A DNA stretch of 64,000 nucleotides from Hydrogenophaga sp. GTDB lineage: Bacteria > Pseudomonadota > Gammaproteobacteria > Burkholderiales > Burkholderiaceae_C. The position numbers were made by a program, and so were the translations under genes. The stretch's first letter is position 1, and each line of letters opens with the position of its first letter. Shown piece after piece: positions 20,734 through 32,042 of the stretch. The stretch lies in contig NZ_JAILWB010000023.1 of assembly GCF_025699295.1 (NCBI RefSeq), forward strand, positions 1 through 64,000, given 5' to 3'. The notes beneath the pieces are model-generated. The model searched no databases and was not told the origin of the DNA. It saw only the letters and a program-made list of their open reading frames with translations.

Positions 20734-21963
20734 TCAGGCCTGATGCGGCCGGACCTTCGAGGCCGCCAACCTGGCCTGTTCGCGGGCCCTGTCCACATCG
20801 GCATCAAACGCCAGTGCCACGCCCATGCGGCGCTTCGTGAAGCTCTCGGGCTTGCCGAACAGGCGCAGCTCGGTCTGCGGTACGCGCAAGGCCTCGTCCA
20901 CACCGTCGAAGGCAATGCCGGTCGCGTCCACGCCACCGTAGATGACCGCGCTGGCGCCCGGGCTGCGCAATTCGGTGGACACCGGCAGACCGAGGATGGC
21001 GCGCGCATGCAGTTCGAATTCGTTCTGCCACTGCGTGATCATGGTCACCATGCCGGTGTCGTGCGGGCGCGGGCTCACTTCGCTGAACCACACGTGGTCG
21101 CCCTTGACGAACAGTTCGACGCCATACAGGCCCAGGCCGCCGAGGTCGTCGGTCACGGCTTGGGCAATGCGGCGCGATTCGGCCAGCGCAGCGGGCGTCA
21201 TGGGGTGCGGCTGCCAGCTCTCCACGTAGTCGCCACTGACCTGCAGGTGGCCGATCGGGTCGCAGAAGTGGGTTTCAACCTGACCGTCGGGCCCGAGCGC
21301 TCGCACGGTGAGCTGGGTGATTTCGTAGTCGAAGGCGATGAAGCCCTCGACGATGACGCGGCCCGGTCCGACCCGGCCGCCCGACATGGCGTAGTCCCAG
21401 GCCTTCTGCACATCGGCCGGTCCGTCGATCTTGCTCTGCCCCTTGCCGCTGCTGCTCATCACCGGCTTGACGATGCAGGGGTAGCCGATGCCACTGCCGC
21501 CTTGACCACCGTTGTCCGTTCCTTCGATCGCGGCCTGCAGTTCTTGCAGCGAGTCGCAGAACGCGTAGGGACTGGTCGGCAGGCCCAGCGTCTCGGCGAC
21601 CAGGCGGCGGATGCCTTCGCGGTCCATGGTCAGGCGCGCGGCGCGCGCGGTGGGGATAACGCGCACCACGCCGGCGGCTTCGAGTTCCTGCAGCATGGGC
21701 GTGGCAATCGCCTCGATCTCGGGCACCACCAGGTGCGGGCGCTCGGCCTCGATCAGCGCCTTGAGTTGCGCCGGGTCGCTCATGGTGATGGTGCGCGCGT
21801 GGTGCGCCACCTGCTGGCCGGGCGCATTGTCGTAGCGGTCCACCGCGATGGTCTCCACCCCCAGGCGCTGCAACGCAATCAGCACCTCCTTGCCGAGCTC
21901 GCCCGAGCCGAGCAGCATGACCCGGGTGGCCGAAGGAGACAGGGGGGTGCCGAGCGTGGTCAT
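20734..21963 (-). CDS. purT: Formate-dependent phosphoribosylglycinamide formyltransferase
   Basis: [42 protein letters not shown]-grasp [25 protein letters not shown]. Confidence 0.94.
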   Translation of the reverse strand: MTTLGTPLSPSATRVMLLGSGELGKEVLIALQRLGVETIAVDRYDNAPGQQVAHHARTITMSDPAQLKALIEAERPHLVVPEIEAIATPMLQELEAAGVVRVIPTARAARLTMDREGIRRLVAETLGLPTSPYAFCDSLQELQAAIEGTDNGGQGGSGIGYPCIVKPVMSSSGKGQSKIDGPADVQKAWDYAMSGGRVGPGRVIVEGFIAFDYEITQLTVRALGPDGQVETHFCDPIGHLQVSGDYVESWQPHPMTPAALAESRRIAQAVTDDLGGLGLYGVELFVKGDHVWFSEVSPRPHDTGMVTMITQWQNEFELHARAILGLPVSTELRSPGASAVIYGGVDATGIAFDGVDEALRVPQTELRLFGKPESFTKRRMGVALAFDADVDRAREQARLAASKVRPHQA

Positions 21964-21991
21964 GAAACCTCCAGGAGGAAAAGAGAAGAAC

Positions 21992-22843
21992 TCAGAGGGC
22001 GTCGCCCATGGCCTCGCCCAGGCGCACGGTGTTGCCGGGCGCCCAGTCGGAATGGAAGGCGATGGTGTCGCGCGGCCAGAGCAGCACCACGGTCGAACCG
22101 AGCAGAAAGCGGCCCATCTCCTCGCCTCGCTGCAGGTGCACCGGGCTGTCGTCGTAGATCCACTCGCGCACCGTGCCCGGGCGCGGCGGGTTCACCACGC
22201 CGTGCCAGGTGGTGGCCATGCTGCCAACGATGGTCGCACCCACCAGTACCTGCACGAAGGGCACGGTGGCCTCGCCCACCTGCAGGTCGAACACGCAGAC
22301 GACGCGCTCGTTGCGCGCGAACAGCCCCGGCACGCCCTGCGCCGTGGCCGGGTTCACTGAAAACAGCTCGCCGGGCACATGCACCATGCGGCGCAGCGTG
22401 GCCGTCGCCGGCATGTGGATGCGGTGGTAGTCCTTCGGGCTGAGGTAGATCGTGGCGAAGGCGCCGTCGTCGAACAGCGCGGCCAGCGCGGCGTCACCAC
22501 CGACCAGCGCGCGCGTGCTGTAGGTGTGGCCCTTGGCCTGGTAGATCTGGTCGCGCGCGATGGCGCCGAACTGGCTGATCGCGCCGTCCACCGGACAGAC
22601 GAAGGCGGCGGCGGCCAGCGGCCGGGCGTCAGGCCGCAGCGCGCGGGTGAAGAACTGATTGAAGCTCGCGTAGGCCGTCGGGTCCGGGTTCGCGGCCTCG
22701 GCCATGTTCACGCCGTACTTGCGGATGAAGCGCCGAATGATCCACTGCGTGATGGCGCCCCACCGGCCATTGGCCACCCAGCCACCAAACTCGGTGAGCG
22801 CGCGCTTCGGGAACAGGTATTGCAGGGAAACGGCGAAAGACAT
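21992..22843 (-). CDS. psd: Phosphatidylserine decarboxylase proenzyme
   Basis: [41 protein letters not shown] (GST-like self-cleavage motif). Confidence 0.94.
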   Translation of the reverse strand: MSFAVSLQYLFPKRALTEFGGWVANGRWGAITQWIIRRFIRKYGVNMAEAANPDPTAYASFNQFFTRALRPDARPLAAAAFVCPVDGAISQFGAIARDQIYQAKGHTYSTRALVGGDAALAALFDDGAFATIYLSPKDYHRIHMPATATLRRMVHVPGELFSVNPATAQGVPGLFARNERVVCVFDLQVGEATVPFVQVLVGATIVGSMATTWHGVVNPPRPGTVREWIYDDSPVHLQRGEEMGRFLLGSTVVLLWPRDTIAFHSDWAPGNTVRLGEAMGDAL

Positions 22844-22940
22844 GGGTGGGGAATCCGGTGCGACAAGACCCTCTCGGGCAGCCCCGCATTGTAGGGCTCG
22901 TGCCTGCGGCGTCCCGGGTGAGCAGGCACAATGCCGGCAC

Positions 22941-23876
22941 ATGACAGACACGCTGTTCGAATGCCGCCACCTGGTCAAACACTATGGCGACAACACCGTG
23001 GTGAGCGACCTGGGTTTTGCCATCCATCCCGGCGAATGCCTGGGCGTGATCGGACCCAACGGCGCGGGCAAGACCACCACCATCCGCATGTGCCTGGGCC
23101 TGACCGCGCCAGACGCGGGCAGCATCACCGCCTTCGGCCTGGACATGCCGCGCGACGCGCTGGCCATCAAGGCGCAGCTCGGCGTGGTGAGCCAGATGGA
23201 CACGCTGGATCCGGACTTCTCGTGCGAGGAAAACCTGCTGGTCTACGGCCGCTACTTCGGCCTGCCGGCCCACCAGGTACGTGCGCGCATCCCGCAACTG
23301 CTCGATTTCGCCGCGCTCGCGCACAAGGCCGATGCCAGGCCCGGTGAACTCTCGGGCGGCATGAAGCGGCGCCTGTCGCTGGCGCGTGCGCTGGTGAACG
23401 ACCCGAAACTGCTGATGCTCGACGAGGCCACCACTGGCCTGGACCCCCAGGCGCGCCACCTGATGTGGGAACGCCTGCAGATGCTGCTGCAGCAAGGCAA
23501 GAGCATCCTGCTGACCACGCACTTCATGGACGAGGCCGAGCGCCTGTGCTCGCGCCTGCTGGTGCTGGACCATGGCCGCAAGATCGCCGAAGGCCGCCCG
23601 CGCGAACTGATCGCGCAGCACCTGGAGCCCGACGTGGTGGAGGTGTACGGCAACGGTGCGCTGGCGCTGGCCCAGGCCGAAGAACATGCCGCCATTCGCG
23701 CACTGGCCGCTCGCGTGGAAGTGAGCGGCGAGACGGTCTTCTTCTACACCGCTCAGGCCATGCCGCTGCTGGCGGCGCTGGGTGCGCACCACCACCTGCG
23801 CACGCTGCACCGGCCAGCGAATCTGGAGGATCTGTTCCTGAAACTCACAGGCCGGCAGATTCGGGAAGATGGGTAG
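22941..23876 (+). CDS. ABC transporter ATP-binding protein, NodI family
   Basis: GPNGAGKTTTIRMCLGLTAPDAG Walker A; LSGGMKRRLSLARALVNDPKLLMLDEATTGLDPQARH. Confidence 0.92.
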   Translation: MTDTLFECRHLVKHYGDNTVVSDLGFAIHPGECLGVIGPNGAGKTTTIRMCLGLTAPDAGSITAFGLDMPRDALAIKAQLGVVSQMDTLDPDFSCEENLLVYGRYFGLPAHQVRARIPQLLDFAALAHKADARPGELSGGMKRRLSLARALVNDPKLLMLDEATTGLDPQARHLMWERLQMLLQQGKSILLTTHFMDEAERLCSRLLVLDHGRKIAEGRPRELIAQHLEPDVVEVYGNGALALAQAEEHAAIRALAARVEVSGETVFFYTAQAMPLLAALGAHHHLRTLHRPANLEDLFLKLTGRQIREDG

Positions 23877-23879
23877 ACC

Positions 23880-24710
23880 ATGAACACACAGACACTGACT
23901 GCAACGCCTTCCCATTGGTCCCCGCCTCGAATCTCCATGAGATGGTGGCCCGTGTTCCTGCGCAACCTGCTGGTCTGGAAGAAGCTCGCCATTCCCAGCC
24001 TGGTGGGCAACATCGCCGAGCCGCTGATGTGGCTGGTGGCCTTTGGCTATGGCATGGGTGCGCTGGTGGGGCAGGTGAACATGAGCACGCCACAAGGTAG
24101 CGTGGCCGTGCCCTACATCCTGTTCCTCGCCAGTGGCAGCATCTGCATGAGCGCGATGAACGCGGCCAGCTTCGAGGCGCTGTACTCGGCGTTCTCGCGC
24201 ATGCACGTGCAGAAAACCTGGGACGGCATCATGAACGCGCCGGTGAGCCTGGACGATGTGGTGCTGGCCGAAATGCTGTGGGCCGGATTCAAGGCCCTGT
24301 TCTCGGTGACGGCCATCATGGGCGTGATGCTCGCGCTGGGCATCAGCCATTCACCCAAGCTGCTGCTGGCCTGGCCGGTGCTGCTGGGCGTGGGCATCAC
24401 GTTCTCGTGCATTGCCCTGGTGTTCAACGCCCTGGCGCAGGGCTACGACTTCTTCACCTACTACTTCACCCTGTTCCTGACACCCATGATGTTCCTCTCG
24501 GGGGTGTTCTTTCCGCGGGAGCAGTTGCCGCACGCGGTGCGGGTGGTGTCGGACTGGCTGCCGCTGACCAACGCGATCGAGCTGGTGCGACCGCTCTTCA
24601 TGGACCAGTGGCCTTCCCAGCCGTGGCTCCATGCGTTGGTGCTGCTGGCCTATACCGTGGCCGCTTTCTGGCTGGCGCTCGCGCTCACGCGCAAGAGATT
24701 CGCCAGGTAG
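23880..24710 (+). CDS. ABC-2 type permease, NodJ family
   Basis: ABC-2 membrane pattern, LFLTPMMFLSGVFFPREQLP; immediately follows ATPase. Confidence 0.9.
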   Translation: MNTQTLTATPSHWSPPRISMRWWPVFLRNLLVWKKLAIPSLVGNIAEPLMWLVAFGYGMGALVGQVNMSTPQGSVAVPYILFLASGSICMSAMNAASFEALYSAFSRMHVQKTWDGIMNAPVSLDDVVLAEMLWAGFKALFSVTAIMGVMLALGISHSPKLLLAWPVLLGVGITFSCIALVFNALAQGYDFFTYYFTLFLTPMMFLSGVFFPREQLPHAVRVVSDWLPLTNAIELVRPLFMDQWPSQPWLHALVLLAYTVAAFWLALALTRKRFAR

Positions 24711-24713
24711 CAC

Positions 24714-24971
24714 TCAATGCACGGCGTGCAGCGCAGGCTGGGCTTCGCAGTACAGCTCGCTGCCGGAATCCATGAAGTCTTCGGCTTCGATCACGGCGTC
24801 GTATTCGCGCGCAGCGGTGTCGTAGATCTTCGGGATCAGGGGCTTGTCCAGCGGGCGGCAGATGCGCTGGCGCAGGCCGCGCAGGTTGGCGCTGCTCTCC
24901 ATGGCGCTGATCACGGCCTCCGGATCGAGCATCAGGACGAAGGGATTGAGGCGGGTGGCGGTGGTGGACAT
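24714..24971 (-). CDS. Conserved-looking hypothetical 85-aa protein
   Basis: MSTTATRLNPFVLMLDPEAVISAMESSANLRGLRQRICRPLDKPLIPK; isolated ORF with coherent composition. Confidence 0.65.
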   Translation of the reverse strand: MSTTATRLNPFVLMLDPEAVISAMESSANLRGLRQRICRPLDKPLIPKIYDTAAREYDAVIEAEDFMDSGSELYCEAQPALHAVH

Positions 24972-25133
24972 GGCGGATTCCTAACGGTGAAGAGGGGTGT
25001 CACAAACGGGCTGTCGATGAAACAAACTGTATCGATCGCCTTCCGGACCGTTAAGTCGGTGCACACCCATTCGCGCTGTAGGAACTTGCCTGACACGGGG
25101 TGCGATGCGCCTACGCCCCACCCGTGACATCCG

Positions 25134-26258
25134 TCACGGCCCGCGGCGCAAGGCCTCCACGCTGGCCCGCACCACCGATTGCACACTGCCTGTCTCCTGG
25201 AACTGGTTGCGCAGGAACGTGGCGTGGTTGCCCGAGCGGCCGGCCGTGCGCTCGATCTCGTCGAGCGCGGCCAGCGAGTTCAAGGCCACGCCGTGTGGCG
25301 CGAGGAGACGCAGCGTGGCCAGGATGTCTTCACGGATGCTGATCTGCTCGCGCGTTCGGGGGTTGACCATCATGCCGTCCAGCCCGAAGCGGCAGGCCTG
25401 GAAACGGTTGTAGGTGTAGACCAGGTAGTCGTCCTCTTCGGGCGGCGGCTCGTTGCGTTCCAGCAGGTGGCGGCACAGCGCCTGCAGGTAGCAGGCCAGG
25501 CCGGCGGCGCGCTCCACCGTCAGCGGCGTGTCGCACACGCGCAGCTCGATCGTGCCGTACTCGGGCTTGGGCCGGATGTCCCAGTAGAAGTCCTTCATGG
25601 ACTTGACCACGCCGGTGCTCTCCATCTTGGTGAAGTAGACGTTGGCGAACTCTTCCCAGCTCAGCATGAAGGGCGCACGGCCGCTGAGCGGGAACGCGAA
25701 CACCGAATTGAGGCGCGCCGAATCGAACAGCGTGTCCACGCCCTGGGAGAACGGGGAGGAGGCCGACAGCGCGATGAAGTGCGGCACGTAGCGGTTGAGG
25801 GAGTGCAGCAGGAACAGCGCCTCGTCGGCATTCGAGCAGCCGATGTGCACGTGCTGGCCGAACACGGTGAACTGCTTGGCCAGATAGCCATAGAGCCCGG
25901 AGAGCTGCTGGAAGCGCGGCTTGGAAAAGATGCGCTGCTCGAACCAGCGCTGGAACGGGTGCGTGCCGCCACCGGCGATCTCGATGTTGAGCCGGTCGCC
26001 CGCCACCACCAGCGTGTTGCGGATCTGCTGCAGCTGCGCCAGCAGCGGGCCGTGCTCGCGCTGCACGTCGGTGGCGATCTCGATCATGCTCTGCGTCATC
26101 TCGGGCGTGACCACGCCCGGGAAGGGCTTGCGCCGCAGCAGTTCGAGCAGGTCGTTGGCGCTGCTGGAGAGGTCGAAGTCGTAGGAATTGACGAGCTGCA
26201 GCTCGAGCTCCACACCCATGGTGAGCGAGTCGGAGGACTTGAATTCTTCCAATGGCAT
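25134..26258 (-). CDS. Carboxylate-amine ligase / glutamate-cysteine ligase 2 (YbdK family)
   Basis: [64 protein letters not shown]. Confidence 0.93.
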   Translation of the reverse strand: MPLEEFKSSDSLTMGVELELQLVNSYDFDLSSSANDLLELLRRKPFPGVVTPEMTQSMIEIATDVQREHGPLLAQLQQIRNTLVVAGDRLNIEIAGGGTHPFQRWFEQRIFSKPRFQQLSGLYGYLAKQFTVFGQHVHIGCSNADEALFLLHSLNRYVPHFIALSASSPFSQGVDTLFDSARLNSVFAFPLSGRAPFMLSWEEFANVYFTKMESTGVVKSMKDFYWDIRPKPEYGTIELRVCDTPLTVERAAGLACYLQALCRHLLERNEPPPEEDDYLVYTYNRFQACRFGLDGMMVNPRTREQISIREDILATLRLLAPHGVALNSLAALDEIERTAGRSGNHATFLRNQFQETGSVQSVVRASVEALRRGP

Positions 26259-26260
26259 GG

Positions 26261-27448
26261 CTACTCCTTGGTCACGTGGGTTTCGTGCGCCACCATCAGC
26301 GTGCGCTGCGTGACCACCGGGCCCAGCAGCTCCTGCAGCAGCATCATGCCGGCCATGACCGAAAGCACCTGCACCGCCGGCGCAAAGCCATACAGGCGGC
26401 TCTGTTCCAGCAGCAGGATCGCGAACGCCGACATGGGCGTGAGCGCCAGGCCGGTGAGCAGGCCCTTGCGTTCGGTGATGCCGGACAGGCGCGCCGCCAG
26501 CAGGTTGCAGCCCACCTTGGAGGCCGTGCGCACCAGGATCAACCAGCATCCCAGCAGCATGCCGGTGCCGACATCGGCCCAGTCGAGCAGCGAGGCGATG
26601 TACACGAACAGGAACACCGAGAGCAGATCGCCACCGGTACCGAAGTCGCGCTGCGCGTTGGTCAGGTGCACACGCCGCTCGCGCGCCACGATGCCGAAGG
26701 TGAGCGCGGCCAGCAGGGGCGAGAGCTTGAGGCCATATGCCGCGGTGGTGAGCAGCAGCACCGACAGGGCGAACACCACGGTGACGCCCCGCTCGTGCGT
26801 GCTGCGTCGGCGCAGCAGCCAGGGCACGGCCACGCCGAGCAGGCAGCCCACCGCGAGCGAGATCGCCACCACGTACATGCTGCCGAAGGAGGCCAGCACC
26901 AGGTCCCCCGAGGTGCTGAGGTACCAGTAGCCCACGACCACCTTGAGCGCGATCACCGACATCAGGCAGTTGATGGCGCACAGGTGCAGCACGCGCTCGG
27001 TCACCTGCCCGGCGCTGCGCAGCTCGTTGGCCACACGCACGATGCCGGCCGGCGAGGCGGAAACGGACAGCGCCGCGATGATGAGGCGCAGGTCCACGGT
27101 GAGATCGAACCAGGCGCTGGCCCAGTAGATCGCGCCGAAGGTGACGGCCGACTCCACCACGCCGAGCAGCAGCACCCAGGGGTTGTGGCGGAACCAGCGC
27201 AGGTTGATGCGGTAGCCGAGTTCAAACAGCACCAGCGAGAGCGCGACATTGGCCAGAAACGGCAGGCCCGGCACGTCGTTGGTCAGACCCGGCAGGTTGA
27301 CGAGGCCACCCAGGAGGCCCACGGCAACGTAACTCGAGACGCGCGGCAGATGCCAGGCTTCATAGACGCGCTCGCCGACAAACCAGGCCAGCAGCAGCAT
27401 CAGAGGCCAGGCGATCGACTGCAGCAGGAAGTTGTAATCAGTGACCAT
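26261..27448 (-). CDS. Monovalent cation:proton antiporter (CPA family)
   Basis: About 12 TM segments; [14 protein letters not shown]; starts immediately upstream of the YbdK gene. Confidence 0.85.
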   Translation of the reverse strand: MVTDYNFLLQSIAWPLMLLLAWFVGERVYEAWHLPRVSSYVAVGLLGGLVNLPGLTNDVPGLPFLANVALSLVLFELGYRINLRWFRHNPWVLLLGVVESAVTFGAIYWASAWFDLTVDLRLIIAALSVSASPAGIVRVANELRSAGQVTERVLHLCAINCLMSVIALKVVVGYWYLSTSGDLVLASFGSMYVVAISLAVGCLLGVAVPWLLRRRSTHERGVTVVFALSVLLLTTAAYGLKLSPLLAALTFGIVARERRVHLTNAQRDFGTGGDLLSVFLFVYIASLLDWADVGTGMLLGCWLILVRTASKVGCNLLAARLSGITERKGLLTGLALTPMSAFAILLLEQSRLYGFAPAVQVLSVMAGMMLLQELLGPVVTQRTLMVAHETHVTKE

Positions 27449-27603
27449 GGGCGGGACTCCTGGTTGGTGGCCTGGGGGCGGTGCCACGGTGGTGCGTGGC
27501 GCACCGGCGACCCTGCTGGCAACCCGGCGTCAGCGAAGCGCTGCATCGAAGACCGGGACTCGAATCGGAAACCGCGGCTCGGCGTACCGGCCGCGGGGGA
27601 TGG

Positions 27604-28479
27604 TCAGACCGCGAAGCGCTGCGCGAGTTCTCGCAGGTGCAGCTCTTCGAGCACCTGCTCCAGGCGGAGTCGGGCCCGTTCACGAGCACCTGCGCGGTCC
27701 GGGTGCATTCTACGGGCCAGGATCAACTCGTTTTTCATCGAATGTTCCCAGCCCACCAGTTCGGTCACCGTGACGGTGTAACCATGTGCTTCGAGTTGCA
27801 GGCAGCGCAGCACGTTGGTGATCTGGCTGCCGAATTCGCGCGTATGCAGCGGGTGACGCCACAGCTCGGCCAGTGGCGTGCGTGAGAGGCTTAGCGCCTT
27901 GTGCTGGCGCATCACACCGGCCACCTCCGCCTGGCAGCAGGGCACCAGCACCATGTGGCTGGCTTGTTTCGCCAGGCCAAAGCGAATGGCGTCGTCGGTG
28001 GCGGTGTCGCAGGCGTGCAGCGCGGTCACCACGTCGATGCGCTCGGGCAGATCGGGGTGGGAAAGCGATTCCTGCACGGTCGCCGCGAGAAAATCCATGC
28101 GCGCGAAACCGAGCTTTTCGGCCAGCGCGCGCGACTTGTCGACCAGCTCGGTGCGCGTTTCCACGCCGGTCACTCGCCCGGCGGTCTTGTCCTTGAAGAA
28201 CAGGTCGTACAGGATGAAGCCCAGGTAGGACTTGCCCGCGCCGTGGTCGGCCAGTGTGACGTCTCCGCGCGCGGCCAGTACCTCGGCCAGCAGCGGCTCG
28301 ATGAACTGCACCAGGTGGTAGACCTGCTTGAGCTTGCGCCGCGTGTCCTGGTTGAGCTTGCCCTCGCGCGTGAGGATGTGCAGCTCCTGCAGCAGGGCGA
28401 TGGACTGGCCCGGCCGCAGTTCGGGCAGTTGCTGCTGCAGCGTGGGCGCGGCTCGTGCGGAGGCCTTGTGTTTCGACAT
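27604..28479 (-). CDS. Class I SAM-dependent methyltransferase
   Basis: DVTLADHGAGKSYLGFILYDLF; VVTALHACDTATDDAIRFG; VLVPCCQAEV. Confidence 0.83.
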   Translation of the reverse strand: MSKHKASARAAPTLQQQLPELRPGQSIALLQELHILTREGKLNQDTRRKLKQVYHLVQFIEPLLAEVLAARGDVTLADHGAGKSYLGFILYDLFFKDKTAGRVTGVETRTELVDKSRALAEKLGFARMDFLAATVQESLSHPDLPERIDVVTALHACDTATDDAIRFGLAKQASHMVLVPCCQAEVAGVMRQHKALSLSRTPLAELWRHPLHTREFGSQITNVLRCLQLEAHGYTVTVTELVGWEHSMKNELILARRMHPDRAGARERARLRLEQVLEELHLRELAQRFAV

Positions 28480-28526
28480 GCGCCGATCATAGAGAGGTGC
28501 GGGTCGCCCAGCGGCGACAATCGTGC

Positions 28527-29567
28527 ATGACCTCAGAGCACGACAGCAGCCACCCCTACAGCGCACTCACCCCCGACGTGGTGCAGGACGCGCTGGCCCA
28601 CATCGGCCTGTGGGGCGACGGGCGCATGAGCGCGCTCAACAGCTTCGAGAACCGTGTCTACCAGATCCACCTGGAGTCGCCGCTCGACGGGGTGGACCAG
28701 GTGGTGGCGAAGTTCTACCGGCCCGGGCGCTGGAGCGATGCGCAGATCGGGGAAGAGCATGCCTTCGCCGAGGAGCTGGTGGCGGCCGAAATCCCCGCGG
28801 TGCCGCCACTGCGCGTGCAGGGCCAGACGCTGCACCACTTCAATGGCTTCGCCTTTTCCGTAAGCCCGCGCCGCGGTGGCCGCCGGCCCGAGCTCGAGGA
28901 CTTCGAGGTGCTTGAATGGACGGGTCGTTTCCTGGCCCGCATCCACAGCGTGGGCGCGGCGCGGCCGTTTGTCGAACGCCCCGCGCTGGACGCCGCGAGC
29001 TTCGCGCACGAGCCGCGCGACTGGCTGATGGAACATGGCGCGATCGCCAAGGAGGTGCGCACCGCCTGGGCCGCCGCGCTCGAAGAAGCGCTGGCGCTGA
29101 TCGAGGTGCACGCGGTGCTCAAGCCGGATGCGGCAGTGGACGAGGACGGCATCCGGCGCATCCGCCTGCACGGCGACTGCCACCCGGGCAACATCCTCTG
29201 GACACCCGAAGGCCAGCCCGGCGCCGGCCCGCACTTCGTGGACCTGGACGACGCGCGCACCGGGCCGGCCGTGCAGGACCTGTGGATGCTGCTCAGTGGA
29301 GACCGCCGCCAGCAGACGCAGCAACTCGGCGCGCTGATTGACGGCTACGAGCAGTTCCGACCGTTCGACCGGCGCGAGCTCGCGCTGATCGAGCCGTTGC
29401 GCACGTTGCGCCTGATCCACTACAGCGCCTGGATCGCGCGCCGCTGGGACGACCCGGCCTTCCCGATCAACTTTCCCTGGTTCGGCAGCCGCGACTACTG
29501 GCAGGGCCAGGTGGACATGCTGGTCGAGCAGATCGAGGAGATGCAGGGCGAGCCGCTGATGGCCTGA
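28527..29567 (+). CDS. srkA: Stress response serine/threonine kinase (YihE/SrkA family)
   Basis: FENRVYQIHLE; IRLHGDCHPGNILW; FVDLDDARTGPAVQDLWMLL. Confidence 0.92.
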   Translation: MTSEHDSSHPYSALTPDVVQDALAHIGLWGDGRMSALNSFENRVYQIHLESPLDGVDQVVAKFYRPGRWSDAQIGEEHAFAEELVAAEIPAVPPLRVQGQTLHHFNGFAFSVSPRRGGRRPELEDFEVLEWTGRFLARIHSVGAARPFVERPALDAASFAHEPRDWLMEHGAIAKEVRTAWAAALEEALALIEVHAVLKPDAAVDEDGIRRIRLHGDCHPGNILWTPEGQPGAGPHFVDLDDARTGPAVQDLWMLLSGDRRQQTQQLGALIDGYEQFRPFDRRELALIEPLRTLRLIHYSAWIARRWDDPAFPINFPWFGSRDYWQGQVDMLVEQIEEMQGEPLMA

Positions 29568-29606
29568 GCCGAGCAGGGCCGCGCCACCCGCGCCCGAGCG
29601 CCACCG

Positions 29607-30533
29607 TCACTGCGTCAGTACAGCGCTCAGATACAGCTCGCTGGCCAGTCGCGTCATGGGCCCGGGCTTGCCGTCCCCGATAGCGCGGCCATCGATCCGG
29701 GTGACGGGGGTGACACCGCCCAGGGTGCCGGTGACGAACGCCTCGTCGGCCGAGTACACCTGGGCCAGCGTGTAGTCGCATTCGCTTGCGGGACGTCCAT
29801 CGGCGCGCCAGACATCGAGCACCTTCTTCTGCGTGATGCCTTTGAAGCTGTAGGCCCCGGTGGATGTCCACAGCTCCCCTTTGCGCACGATGAAGAAGTT
29901 GGTGGAATTGCAGCTGGCCACGAAGCCTCGCGGGTCGAGCATGAGCGCCTCGTCGGCCCCCATGTGGATGGCCTGCATCAGGGCCTGGATCAGGTTCAGG
30001 CGGCTGTGTGAATTGAGGCGCAGGTCAAACACGTCCGGGCTGCTGGTGCGGAACGTGGATGTCAGCAGGGAAAGGCCCCTGGCCTGCACCTCGGGTTTGG
30101 GTGTCTTGAATTCGGCCACGATGACCACTGTCGCTCCGCCCACGACAAAGCGCGGATCCTGGTTGGGCGTTTTCTTGACGCCGCGCGTGATCATCAGGCG
30201 CAGGTGCGCGCCATCGTGCATGTCGTTGCGCTCGAGCGTGGCGTACATGGCCTCGGCCACCTGCTCGCGCGTCATGCCGATGTTCAGCGCAATGGACGCG
30301 GCCCCTTCGAACAGGCGGTCCAGGTGCGCCTCCAGGCTGATGAGCTTGCCCTTGACCAGCCGCAGGCCCTCCCAGATGCCGTCACCGAGGACGAAGCCGC
30401 TGTCGAACACGGACACCCGGGCTTCGTGCCGGGGGACGAACGCGCCGTTGACGTAGATCAGCACGTTCTCGTTGCGAGGATCCGGCAAATAGCCCTGCGC
30501 GCTTTCGGTGGTGGAGTGGGGAGTGGCAGACAT
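29607..30533 (-). CDS. Class IV aminotransferase (D-amino-acid/branched-chain type)
   Basis: YVNGAFVPRHEARVSVFDSGFVLGDGIWEGLRLVKGKL; NLIQALMQAIHMGADEALMLDPRGFVASCNSTNFFIVRKGEL. Confidence 0.92.
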   Translation of the reverse strand: MSATPHSTTESAQGYLPDPRNENVLIYVNGAFVPRHEARVSVFDSGFVLGDGIWEGLRLVKGKLISLEAHLDRLFEGAASIALNIGMTREQVAEAMYATLERNDMHDGAHLRLMITRGVKKTPNQDPRFVVGGATVVIVAEFKTPKPEVQARGLSLLTSTFRTSSPDVFDLRLNSHSRLNLIQALMQAIHMGADEALMLDPRGFVASCNSTNFFIVRKGELWTSTGAYSFKGITQKKVLDVWRADGRPASECDYTLAQVYSADEAFVTGTLGGVTPVTRIDGRAIGDGKPGPMTRLASELYLSAVLTQ

Positions 30534-30552
30534 GCGGGTTTCTTTCAAGTCT

Positions 30553-31350
30553 TCAGAAGCTGAATTCGTTGTGGCGCGCGAGGAAATCCTGGGTGCGTTT
30601 CTCGCGCGGGTGTTTGAGCACTTCGTCGGGCGTGCCCGATTCGTGGATGACGCCATCGGCGATGAACAGGACGCGGTTGGCGAAGTGGTATGCGAAGCCA
30701 ATCTCGTGGGTCACCAGCAACATGGTGCGCCCCTCCTGCGCAAGGGCCCGGATCACCCGCAGCACCTCGCCGACCAGTTCCGGATCCAGCGCGGACGTGG
30801 GCTCATCGAACAGCAGCAGCTCGGGCTCCATGGCCAGGGCGCGTGCAATGGCCACGCGCTGCTTCTGCCCACCAGAGAGGCGCGCCGGGTATTCGTCGGC
30901 TTTCTCCGCCAGGCCGACGCGCGCCAGCTGGCTGCGCGCCTTCTCCAGCGCTGCCTCGCGTGGCATGCGCTGCACCGTGCGCAGGCCTTCGGCCACGTTG
31001 CCCAGCACCGTCATGTGAGGAAACAGGTTGAACTGCTGGAACACCATGCCCGCACGCTGGCGCACACGGGTGAGTTCGGCCTCGGTGTAGCGGCGCTGCG
31101 TCCCATCGTGGCGCTGCGGCAGGGCCGACCCTATGGCCTGCCCGGCCAGCTCGATCGTGCCGGCACTGGGCATTTCCATGAAGTTGATGCAGCGCAGCAG
31201 CGTGCTCTTGCCCGATCCCGACGCGCCCAGCACCGCGATGCGGTCGCCGGGATGCACGTCGAGATCGATGCCTTTGAGCACCTCGTTGGTGCCGAACTGC
31301 TTGCGCAAGCCGCGGATGCGAAGCAACGTTGGGGGGGATGTGGAAGTCAT
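30553..31350 (-). CDS. Polar amino acid ABC transporter ATP-binding protein
   Basis: [53 protein letters not shown]. Confidence 0.94.
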   Translation of the reverse strand: MTSTSPPTLLRIRGLRKQFGTNEVLKGIDLDVHPGDRIAVLGASGSGKSTLLRCINFMEMPSAGTIELAGQAIGSALPQRHDGTQRRYTEAELTRVRQRAGMVFQQFNLFPHMTVLGNVAEGLRTVQRMPREAALEKARSQLARVGLAEKADEYPARLSGGQKQRVAIARALAMEPELLLFDEPTSALDPELVGEVLRVIRALAQEGRTMLLVTHEIGFAYHFANRVLFIADGVIHESGTPDEVLKHPREKRTQDFLARHNEFSF

Positions 31351-31368
31351 GGGCAGGCCCGTGGGTTT

Positions 31369-32034
31369 TCAGTCTGATCGCCGCAACCTGCGCTCCAGCG
31401 CGTAGGTGGCCTGCACCAGCGGGAACAGGAAGGCGAAGAAGGCCAGCGCGATCACGGTATAGACCTCGATCGGGTTGTAATTCAGAGAGGCGATCAGCTT
31501 GCCCTGCTGCAACATCTCGGCATAGGACACGGCCGAGGCCAGCGTCGACATCTTGAAGATCTCGATGCCGCGGTTGGTCATGGCCGGCAGCATGCGCTTG
31601 AGCGCCTGCGGCAGAATCACCCGGCGCATGGCCTGCGCCGTGCTCATGCCCAGTGCGCGCGCACCCTCCCACTGACCGCGTTCGATGGACTGGATGCCGC
31701 CGCGGTAGATTTCCGCCGAAAAGGCGGCGGAGTTCAGCGAAATGCCCAGCGCGGCGGCCATCAGCGACGAGACCTCGAACGGCACCAGCATCGGCAGGGC
31801 GAAGTAGAACCAGAGGATCTGCACCAGCACCGGCGTGTTGCGAAAGAACTCCACGAACAGGCTGGCGGGCAGATAGAACAGTTTGCGCGTGGAGTATCGG
31901 GCCAGGCCGACCACCAGACCCAGGCTCAGACCACACACAAGGCAGATCACGAAGATTCGCAACGTGCCCACCGCCCCGACCAGCAACGCATCCGTGTTGG
32001 CGAAAACCGAAGCGAAATCCCAGGCGTAGTCCAT
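31369..32034 (-). CDS. Polar amino acid ABC transporter permease
   Basis: EFFRNTPVLVQILWFYFALP; EIYRGGIQSIERGQWEGARALGM EAA loop. Confidence 0.93.
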   Translation of the reverse strand: MDYAWDFASVFANTDALLVGAVGTLRIFVICLVCGLSLGLVVGLARYSTRKLFYLPASLFVEFFRNTPVLVQILWFYFALPMLVPFEVSSLMAAALGISLNSAAFSAEIYRGGIQSIERGQWEGARALGMSTAQAMRRVILPQALKRMLPAMTNRGIEIFKMSTLASAVSYAEMLQQGKLIASLNYNPIEVYTVIALAFFAFLFPLVQATYALERRLRRSD

Positions 32035-32042
32035 GGCAGGCC

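Noticed and set aside
22629-24350. 573-aa minus-strand ORF
   Set aside because: Antisense shadow of psd start and the nodIJ-type genes
22941-24710. nodI/nodJ as evidence of a symbiosis locus
   Set aside because: NodIJ-type exporters are common in non-symbiotic betaproteobacteria and no other nod genes are present
25122-25139. CCGTGAC-ATCC-GTCACGG hairpin spanning the ybdK stop as a terminator
   Set aside because: No T-run downstream; kept only as a structural note
27538-27580. tRNA-like T-arm string (gggactcgaatcgg)
   Set aside because: No acceptor, D-arm or anticodon stem could be built around it; stem pairing is poor
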